From JAGQIB01 sp041393395 (GTDB lineage: Bacteria; ARS69): a stretch of 64,000 bases of DNA. The stretch's first letter is position 1. The number at the start of each line of letters is the position of its first letter. The translations under genes and the position numbers were made by a program. The notes under the pieces are model-generated. The model was given only the letters and a program-made list of their open reading frames with translations, did no database searches and was not told where the DNA came from. The stretch lies in assembly GCA_041393395.1 (NCBI GenBank), contig JAWKKG010000002.1:310001-374000 (forward strand), in the 5' to 3' direction. Below are positions 42,671 to 48,992 of this stretch, in pieces.

Positions 42671-43300
42671 ATGGCACGGAATACCGATCCGAAGTGCCGG
42701 CAGTGCCGTCGGGAAGGCGTGAAGCTCTTCCTCAAAGGCGAGCGCTGCCTCACGCTGAAGTGCGCGATCGAGCGCCGCAACTACGCGCCGGGCGTGCACG
42801 GACAGAACTTCCGCCGCAAGGTCAGCGACTACGGTCTGCAGCTGCGCGAGAAGCAGAAGGCCCGCCGCACGTACGGCGTGCTCGAGCGTCAGTTCCGCGG
42901 CTACTACCAGAAGGCCGCGGGCCAGAAGGGCGTCACGGGCGAGAACCTGCTTCGCCTGCTCGAGCTGCGGCTCGACAACGTCGTGTACCGTCTCGGTCTC
43001 GCGTCTTCGCGTTCGCAGGCGCGTCAGCTCGTGCTGCACCGTCACTTCTCGGTGAACGGCCGCACGGTCACGATTCCTTCGTTCCAGTGCAAGCCGGGTG
43101 ACAAGATCTCGGTGCGCGACGGCAGCCGCAAGCTCACCGCGGTGGAGGCGGCCCTCGAGGCGCGCGATCCGAACGCGCTCGTGAGCTGGCTCTCGCTCGA
43201 CAAGACGGCGATGTCCGGCTCCGTGCTGTCGTCGCCGTCGCGTCAGGAGATCCCGGTGCCGCTGAACGAGCAGCTCATCGTGGAGCTCTACTCGAAGTAG
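42671..43300 (+). CDS. rpsD: 30S ribosomal protein S4, zinc-binding form
   Basis: 209 residues. The N-terminal zinc knuckle carries four cysteines, in CRQC and in GERCLTLKC (C+ form). The S4 RNA-binding motif LELRLDNVVYRLGLASSRSQ with ARQLVLHRHFSVNG is intact. S4 initiates 30S assembly and in E. coli represses the alpha operon. Confidence 0.98.
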   Translation: MARNTDPKCRQCRREGVKLFLKGERCLTLKCAIERRNYAPGVHGQNFRRKVSDYGLQLREKQKARRTYGVLERQFRGYYQKAAGQKGVTGENLLRLLELRLDNVVYRLGLASSRSQARQLVLHRHFSVNGRTVTIPSFQCKPGDKISVRDGSRKLTAVEAALEARDPNALVSWLSLDKTAMSGSVLSSPSRQEIPVPLNEQLIVELYSK

Positions 43301-43321
43301 AGATCGCACGAACTCAGGATT

Positions 43322-43377
43322 CCGGGCCCGGCTTCGGGCCGGCCCGGCAGGAACGGACCGGCGAGATCGTCGGTCCG
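43322..43377 (+). promoter_or_regulatory. Two hairpins between rpsD and rpoA
   Basis: The 167-nt gap before rpoA holds CCGGGCC (43322-43328) with GGCCCGG (43341-43347) and CGGACCG (43354-43360) with CGGTCCG (43371-43377), followed by a GGGCCC-ACGGGCCC run at 43383-43396. No T run, and no convincing promoter. They probably affect the relative expression of alpha subunit and S4; this is inferred. Confidence 0.45.
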
Positions 43378-43467
43378 GGGCGGGGCCCACGGGCCCGGGG
43401 ACGCCGGCAGAAGATTGCGTCGGATCGCAGAGCCGTCGTCTCTTCACCGAACGAAAGGAGCTTCTCC

Positions 43468-44496
43468 ATGACCATGAAGTGGAGACCCCTGACGATGCCC
43501 AGGGGGGTCGAGTTCGACGTTTCGACCCTCACCGAGAGCTACGGCAAGCTCACGATCCAGCCGCTGGAGAAGGGCTTCGGCACGACGCTCGGCAACAGCC
43601 TGCGTCGCGTCCTGCTGTCCAGCCTCCAGGGCGCCGCGCCGGTGCTGGCGCGGATCGAGGGCGTGGACCACGAGTTCACCACGGTGCGCGGCGTCCGCGA
43701 GGACGTCACCGAGATCGTGCTGAACCTGAAGAGCCTGGAGTTCCGCTACGACGGCGAGGAGATCCGCAAGGGTCGCCTCGAGGTCGAGGGCGAGAAGCAG
43801 GTCACGGCCGCGGACTTCGTGTTCGAGCCGGACGTGGAGCTGCTGAACCCGGACCAGTACATCGCGACGGTCGCGAAGGGCGCGAAGCTCTCCATGGAGA
43901 TCGGTGTGATGTGCGGTCGTGGCTACGTGCAGGCGGAGCAGCATCGCCTCGACGAGCAGCCGCTCGGCACCGTGATGCTGGACTCCGTGTTCAGCCCGAT
44001 CACGAAGGTCCGCTACGAGGTCGAGGCGACGCGCGTCGGCCAGCGTACGGACTACGACAAGCTGAACATGGAGATCTGGACGGACGGCTCGATCGGTCCC
44101 GAGGAGGCGGCGGCGCACGCCGCCAAGATCCTCAAGGACCACCTGATGATCTTCATCAACTTCGACGAGGAGCCGGAGCTGGTGGAGGAAGACGAGTACG
44201 ACGAGGAGCTCGAGCGCATGCGCGAGCTGCTGGCCCGCTCGGTGGACGAGCTGGAGCTCAGCGTCCGTTCGTCGAACTGCCTTACGTCCGCGAACATCCG
44301 GACGATCGGCGAGCTCGTTCAGAAGTCCGAGGCCGAGATGCTCAAGCAGCGGAACTTCGGTCGCAAGTCGCTCAAGGAGATCCAGGAGATTCTCGGGGGT
44401 CTCAACCTGAGCTTCGGCATGGACGTGAGCAAGTGGCTCGGCGGCGCGGCTTCGGCCCCCGTCGTGTCGGAATCGCGGTCGGAGGCGACCGTCTAG
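43468..44496 (+). CDS. rpoA: DNA-directed RNA polymerase subunit alpha
   Basis: 342 residues. The N-terminal domain has EKGFGTTLGNSLRRVLLSSL (dimerisation) and the insertion domain ITKVRYEVEATRVGQRTDYD. The linker is very acidic (EEPELVEEDEYDEEL). The C-terminal domain, which binds UP elements and activators, has NCLTSANIRTIGELVQ and LKQRNFGRKSLKEIQEIL; the DNA-contacting Asn, Arg and Lys positions are present. AACGAAAGGAGC precedes the ATG. Confidence 0.98.
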   Translation: MTMKWRPLTMPRGVEFDVSTLTESYGKLTIQPLEKGFGTTLGNSLRRVLLSSLQGAAPVLARIEGVDHEFTTVRGVREDVTEIVLNLKSLEFRYDGEEIRKGRLEVEGEKQVTAADFVFEPDVELLNPDQYIATVAKGAKLSMEIGVMCGRGYVQAEQHRLDEQPLGTVMLDSVFSPITKVRYEVEATRVGQRTDYDKLNMEIWTDGSIGPEEAAAHAAKILKDHLMIFINFDEEPELVEEDEYDEELERMRELLARSVDELELSVRSSNCLTSANIRTIGELVQKSEAEMLKQRNFGRKSLKEIQEILGGLNLSFGMDVSKWLGGAASAPVVSESRSEATV

Positions 44497-44571
44497 CACT
44501 GCGGGATCCGGGGCGGCCGCGAGGTCGCCCCGGAATCGCCCCGACTCGAGGGCATCGAGAGAGAGAGAACG

Positions 44572-44964
44572 ATGAGACACCGCAAGAAGACGCTTCACCT
44601 GGGCCGGACGGCCTCGCATCGCAAGGCGATGTTCAAGAACATGGTCACGTCGCTGCTGCGCGAGGAGCGGGTCGAGACCACGGTGGTCAAGGCGAAGGAG
44701 TGCCGTCGCGTCGCGGAGCGACTCATCACCTTCGCGAAGCGCGGCGACCTGCACGCGCGACGTCAGGTCCAGCGCGTGGTGAAGGACAACGACGTCCTGA
44801 AGAAGCTGTTCGACGAGCTCGGGCCGCGCTACAAGGAGCGCCCGGGAGGCTACACCCGCATCCTCAAGACGGGGTTCCGGAACGGCGACAACGCGCCGAT
44901 GTCGATCCTCGAGCTGGTGGAGTCCGAGGTCGTGGCCGCGAAGGCGGAGAAGTCGGACGACTAG
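44572..44964 (+). CDS. rplQ: 50S ribosomal protein L17
   Basis: 130 residues. MRHRKKTLHLGRTASHRKAM, then KECRRVAERLITFAKRGDLH and YTRILKTGFRNGDNAPMSIL are family signatures. Last gene of the supercluster; a strong terminator follows 51 nt after the stop. Confidence 0.98.
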   Translation: MRHRKKTLHLGRTASHRKAMFKNMVTSLLREERVETTVVKAKECRRVAERLITFAKRGDLHARRQVQRVVKDNDVLKKLFDELGPRYKERPGGYTRILKTGFRNGDNAPMSILELVESEVVAAKAEKSDD

Positions 44965-45015
44965 AGTCCCGCGGCCGGGAGTTCGAGCCGCGACTCGAAA
45001 TGACGAAGACTCACG

Positions 45016-45048
45016 AGCGCCCGGCTCCCATGAGCCGGGCGCTTTCTC
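45016..45048. terminator. Terminator between rplQ and the FGGY kinase gene (convergent)
   Basis: AGCGCCCGGCTC (45016-45027), loop CCAT, GAGCCGGGCGCT (45032-45043): a perfect 12-bp stem followed by TTCTC on the plus strand. Flanking CTCACG and CGTGTGAG can lengthen it. It ends the ribosomal supercluster and may also stop the leftward kinase transcript, which ends at 45077. Confidence 0.8.
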
Positions 45049-45076
45049 GTGTGAGACTCGTCAGAACGTCGATCCG

Positions 45077-46456
45077 CTAGCCCTTCGACTCGTGCAGGAG
45101 GGCGGACAGCCATTCGCTCCACCGTTCGTACTTCGCGCGGAGCCACGGCATGGCGTGAGCCTCCACCGTCGTCCCGGACGGGACGGGCGACCGCCCCGAC
45201 AGGAGGCCGGCGACTCCGAGCAGCGTGGCCTCGGGCTCGTCCACCACGGTGACGGGCCGTCCGAGGACCGCGGCGAGCGATGCGGGGATGAAGGGGTCGT
45301 TCGCGAGCCCGCCGCTGACCCGGACGGCGCCGGGGACCGGGCCGAGGTCCGCCAGGATCCCGCGCACGCGAAAGGCGAGCCCCTCCAGTACCGCCCGGCG
45401 CCGGGTGGCGTCCTCCGCGGCGAGCGCCGCCGCCGAGAACGTGAGGGGCACGGCGGGGCGCCAGTACGGCGCGCCGACGCCCGCCGCATCCGGCAGGCAG
45501 AACGCGTCCGGCGCGGGGTCGACGTCCGGGACGTCCGTCGGGGGCGGGCCGAAGCGATCCGCCACCGCGCCGCCCGCGTTCACGGTGCCCTCGATCGCGT
45601 ACCGGATGGCTCCGTGTGCCGGCGCGAGCCACGGCCCCGCCAGGTAACCGGGCACCGCGCGCGGCGTGGAGCCCGACGGGACGAGCACGAAGCACCCGGT
45701 GCCGAGGTTGATCACGGCGCCGTCGGCGTCGCCGAGCGCGGCGAGGAGCCCGGACGCCTGATCGGAGAGCGCCGCGCCGAGCAAGCCGAACCGCCCGGCC
45801 GACGTCTCCGGCCCGATCCCCGTCGACGGGCCGACGTTCGGCAGGGCCGCGCGCGACAGGCCGAACTCCGCGAGAAGGCCGTCGTCCCAGTCCGCGCCGC
45901 CGAGCGCGACGAGCAGGGTTCGGGCCGCCATCGTGACGTCCGTCCGTCCGGCGCCGCCCCCGGACCAGCGGGCGAGCAGCCAGGCGTCGAGCGTACCGGC
46001 CACGAGATCTCCCCGATCGAGACCGTCGCGGAGATCCGGTCGCTCCTCCCGCACGCAGGCGAGCTTCGGGGCGAAGTAGTGGGGGGAGAGCGGCAGCCCG
46101 GTGAGCGTCGGGAGTCGGGCGGCGAGCTCGGGGCGCGCGTCGCACCAGGCGGCCGCGCGGCGGTCCTGCCACGACACGATCGACGTCTTCGGCCGCGCCG
46201 TCGCCCGCTCCCACACGACGAAGCTCGAGCGCTGGCTCGCGAGTCCGAGCCGCACGTCGGCTCCCGGCGCGGACGCGCCCGCGCGATCGAGCGCGCGTTC
46301 CACCGCCTCGGCATACGCCTCCGGGTCGACCTCGCGCACGAGGTCGGCGCCGGCCGGAGGCGGCGCGTCTTCCGCCACGATCTCCTCGGGGCGGCCGTCG
46401 GCGTCGAGACGCGCGGCCTTCACGCGCGTCGTCCCGAGATCGAGTGCGACGTTCAC
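45077..46456 (-). CDS. FGGY-family carbohydrate kinase (glycerol/xylulose-kinase-like)
   Basis: 459 residues. Two actin-fold domains: the N-terminal one opens MNVALDLGTTRVKAARLD (phosphate loop) and has SQRSSFVVW and SIVSWQDRRAA, close to the glycerol kinase pattern NQRETTVVWD and IVWQDRRT. The C-terminal one has INLGTGCFVL, the glycerol-kinase-like YAIEGTVNAGGAVADRF, and the adenosine motif VSGGLANDPFIPASLAAVL. It lies one base after the secreted hydrolase gene, so they are co-transcribed. Glycerol is a reasonable substrate guess from the context, but a pentulose or other polyol cannot be excluded. Confidence 0.8.
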   Translation of the reverse strand: MNVALDLGTTRVKAARLDADGRPEEIVAEDAPPPAGADLVREVDPEAYAEAVERALDRAGASAPGADVRLGLASQRSSFVVWERATARPKTSIVSWQDRRAAAWCDARPELAARLPTLTGLPLSPHYFAPKLACVREERPDLRDGLDRGDLVAGTLDAWLLARWSGGGAGRTDVTMAARTLLVALGGADWDDGLLAEFGLSRAALPNVGPSTGIGPETSAGRFGLLGAALSDQASGLLAALGDADGAVINLGTGCFVLVPSGSTPRAVPGYLAGPWLAPAHGAIRYAIEGTVNAGGAVADRFGPPPTDVPDVDPAPDAFCLPDAAGVGAPYWRPAVPLTFSAAALAAEDATRRRAVLEGLAFRVRGILADLGPVPGAVRVSGGLANDPFIPASLAAVLGRPVTVVDEPEATLLGVAGLLSGRSPVPSGTTVEAHAMPWLRAKYERWSEWLSALLHESKG

Positions 46457-46457
46457 G

Positions 46458-48728
46458 CTAGCGGAGCCGCACGAACCGCCGGGACGCCACGCCGTCGTCC
46501 GTGCGGACGCGGGCGAAGTACACGCCGGCCGGCGCCGAATCGTCGGCCCAGCGCACGCGGTGCGCGCCGGCCGGAAGCACCGCGTCGGTCAACGTCGCCA
46601 CGCGGCGCCCCGTCACGTCCACGATCTCCAGCTGCACGCGTCCCGTCCGGGAGGTCGTGAACGGGATCTCCGTGACGCGCGACGCCGGATTCGGCCGCGG
46701 CGCGGCGAGCGTCGGTGCACCGCCGAACTCGACTCCCGCGAACGGCGCGTCGGTCGCGCCGGCCGAGATCTCGTCGCGGACCCACTGACTCGCCTGGGCG
46801 CTGATGAACACGTGCTCCTCGTTCGGGCCGATCGGGAAGTACACCGCGTCCACCGGCGTGAGCGAGAGCAGGTTCGGATCGTTCGCGACGTCGTGGTACA
46901 GGCTCGTCACGTTCAGCGCCAGCGACGAGATCGTGGGGACGAAGCAGTGATTCGGGTACAGCGCGATGATGTCGCCGAACGGCGCCGGCACGGCGTCCAT
47001 CTGCGCCATCGAATCGCGCCAGCCGCCCGGAGCGCCGTCGTACTGGCGCGGCGGGAACACGATCACGTCGAGCGACTGGTCGTTTCCGATGAGGTAGTCG
47101 ATGCGCCCCTCGAACACCTTCGCCGACGTGTTCAGCGGCGGCAGCGCCCAGACGTTGCCGCGGATGTCCACGAGGAAGCTGTTGTACACGTACTGGATCA
47201 CCTGCGTGCCGGGCGAGAATCCCTGTTCGGCGTTGGAGGCGGATCCGTTCGCGATCGCCACCTTCCGCGGCAGCGCCGGCCAGTCGCCGACGGCGGCGAG
47301 ATCCGCGAGGAACTGCGCGCGCGCGGGATCGGGCTCCGGCGTGCCGTCCGGCGGGTCGGTGTGGTGCACGACCAGCATCTGTCGCGCCGCCGGCGTGTCG
47401 AGACGCCCCAGCAGGAAAGACGCCTCGCTCGAGAGACCGGAGAAGAACGAGAGCCAGTACTGGATGCCGAGCGGGATGTTCGCGCCGTCGTGCGGCGTGT
47501 CGTACGTGAGGAACGTGCGCGTGCGGTGCGGGATCGCCTGCTGCTCCATCCAGGAGAGGGCGTAGCGCCCGACCAGACCGCCCATGCTCGCGCCGATGAC
47601 GAACACGTCCTGCTGCGGGTCGATCGTGGCGAGGACCTGCTGGATGAGATCCACCGCGACGAACGCGTTGCGCGGGATCGGGTCGGTCGCCTGCGTGAAG
47701 TTCAGCACGACGGCGTCGTAGCCGTCGGTGCGGAGGTCCTCCAGCAGGTTCTGCTGATTCAGCAGAACGTAGAGTTCCTCCCAGTACATCGTGTCGTCGA
47801 GATCGAATCCCTCGAGCACGATCGCCGGGTTCGTGATCGTGGCATGTCCGGGCGCGAGGTACACGTACCCGTCGCCGGTACCGGTGGCGCCCTGCCAGGA
47901 CTGCACGCCCGTGACCTGGAGCGTGTCGTCCGGCACGGGGGTGCCGAGCGGCGCGACGTCGAACGTCGAGCGCGCGTGGTCCACGTCGCCGTCCGGCGAG
48001 GTCACGCGCCACCGGAACGTGCGGGTGCCCTCGCGCGTCCAGCGCACGGAGATCGGCTCGTCGAAGGAGATCGTCCGCCACCCGCGGCCGTCGTCGAAGT
48101 CGATCTCGACGAGCGCGGGGAGCGGCTCGTTGCCGAGCACGAGCTCACGGCGCAGCACGAACGTCGCCTGGCCGCGGTGGGAGTGATCCGCGAGCGCGCC
48201 GGCCGCGACGACGCGCTCGCGCGTGGCCGCCGCGGCGCCGGTCGCGAGGAGACGATCGCCCGAGAGCACGAGGTCGCCGCGGGTCAGGGCGTCGGACGCG
48301 AGACGCGACGTCGTCGCGCGGATCAACCCGAGGGGCACGACGTCGGTCGCCGCCCGCGCGCGCACCCGGAACGCCGCCGGATCGCCCGTGAGCTCTCCCG
48401 GGGCGGCCATGCGGGCGAGGTCGTCGGCCACCTGGCGGAGGAGTCGCGCCGACACGGCCCGCGACGTCGACGAGCCGTCCAGCTCGTCGAGCGGGGCGAG
48501 CGGGAGCCCACGATCCTGGAGGCAGGGGAACTCCGCCGCCGGGAGGTCCTGGAGGAGCCGGGCCAACGGCTCGAGCGCGGTGTCCGCGGCACGATTCGGA
48601 GCGGGCGGGGCCGCGTCGGCAGGATCGCCCGCGGCCATGACGGAAAGGGCGGCGAGCAGCAACGAGAGGAGCACCACTCCCCCGCGGGCGGGCGAGCGAA
48701 CGGCGGCGGGGCGAAGCGGAGGGGTCAC
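46458..48728 (-). CDS. Exported alpha/beta hydrolase (lipase-like) with FlgD-like C-terminal sorting domain
   Basis: 756 residues from the GTG at 48728, which has GGGAGAG just upstream; an ATG ten codons earlier sits inside the likely -10. Residues 1-40 are a signal peptide. A beta-rich region (about 180-300) precedes the hydrolase domain: nucleophile Ser381 in VIGASMGGLVGRYAL, a YDTPHDGANIPLG loop after it, and late His candidates in YPNHCFVP and NEEHVFIS. The last 75 residues (from RPNPASRVTEIPFT to RTDDGVASRRFVRL) match the FlgD/T9SS type A sorting-domain pattern, with VDVTGRRVATL and PAGVYFARV. So it is secreted or surface-displayed. A triacylglycerol or other ester is the likely substrate class. 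Confidence 0.75.
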   Translation of the reverse strand: MTPPLRPAAVRSPARGGVVLLSLLLAALSVMAAGDPADAAPPAPNRAADTALEPLARLLQDLPAAEFPCLQDRGLPLAPLDELDGSSTSRAVSARLLRQVADDLARMAAPGELTGDPAAFRVRARAATDVVPLGLIRATTSRLASDALTRGDLVLSGDRLLATGAAAATRERVVAAGALADHSHRGQATFVLRRELVLGNEPLPALVEIDFDDGRGWRTISFDEPISVRWTREGTRTFRWRVTSPDGDVDHARSTFDVAPLGTPVPDDTLQVTGVQSWQGATGTGDGYVYLAPGHATITNPAIVLEGFDLDDTMYWEELYVLLNQQNLLEDLRTDGYDAVVLNFTQATDPIPRNAFVAVDLIQQVLATIDPQQDVFVIGASMGGLVGRYALSWMEQQAIPHRTRTFLTYDTPHDGANIPLGIQYWLSFFSGLSSEASFLLGRLDTPAARQMLVVHHTDPPDGTPEPDPARAQFLADLAAVGDWPALPRKVAIANGSASNAEQGFSPGTQVIQYVYNSFLVDIRGNVWALPPLNTSAKVFEGRIDYLIGNDQSLDVIVFPPRQYDGAPGGWRDSMAQMDAVPAPFGDIIALYPNHCFVPTISSLALNVTSLYHDVANDPNLLSLTPVDAVYFPIGPNEEHVFISAQASQWVRDEISAGATDAPFAGVEFGGAPTLAAPRPNPASRVTEIPFTTSRTGRVQLEIVDVTGRRVATLTDAVLPAGAHRVRWADDSAPAGVYFARVRTDDGVASRRFVRLR

Positions 48729-48756
48729 GGATCTCTCCCGGGTGGGGGTCCCGCCC

Positions 48757-48786
48757 ATTCTCCGGGTTCCGGGCGGGACCGTTCAA
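48757..48786 (-). promoter_or_regulatory. Promoter candidate for the secreted hydrolase-kinase operon
   Basis: Reading leftwards, TTGAAC (48786-48781), 18-nt spacer, GAGAAT (48762-48757). Each hexamer matches four of six consensus bases. Expected start near 48750, about 22 nt before the GTG codon. The inverted repeat at 48793-48810 lies just upstream of its -35. Confidence 0.35.
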
Positions 48787-48792
48787 GCGTCG

Positions 48793-48810
48793 GTTCTCGT
48801 GTTCGAGAAC
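48793..48810. promoter_or_regulatory. 18-bp inverted repeat (operator candidate)
   Basis: GTTCTCG (48793-48799), TGTT, CGAGAAC (48804-48810): a perfect 7-bp inverted repeat with a 4-bp spacer in the 264-nt divergent gap between the hydrolase and the sensor kinase. The rest of the gap shows no gene. Position beside the leftward -35 suggests a repressor or activator site. Confidence 0.4.
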
Positions 48811-48992
48811 GGATCTTCGCGGTCATTTCGGTGCGCCCGGAGGCAGATTCCTGGCCGATTCTTGCGCTTCGTGACCCGGGGCGGATCGTTCGACCGTCGT
48901 GCTCCTCATCCGGCCGTCCGATCTGCCGATGATAGAAGAGCATTCGTGTCGCGGCCCGAGGGCCGCCGTGTGCCCGTGCGTCGGAGGATGTC

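Noticed and set aside
46458..48758. ATG at 48758 as start of the secreted hydrolase
   Set aside because: It has GGAG only one base away, lies inside the likely -10 hexamer, and adds ten charged residues before the signal peptide; the GTG at 48728 has a properly spaced GGGAGAG.
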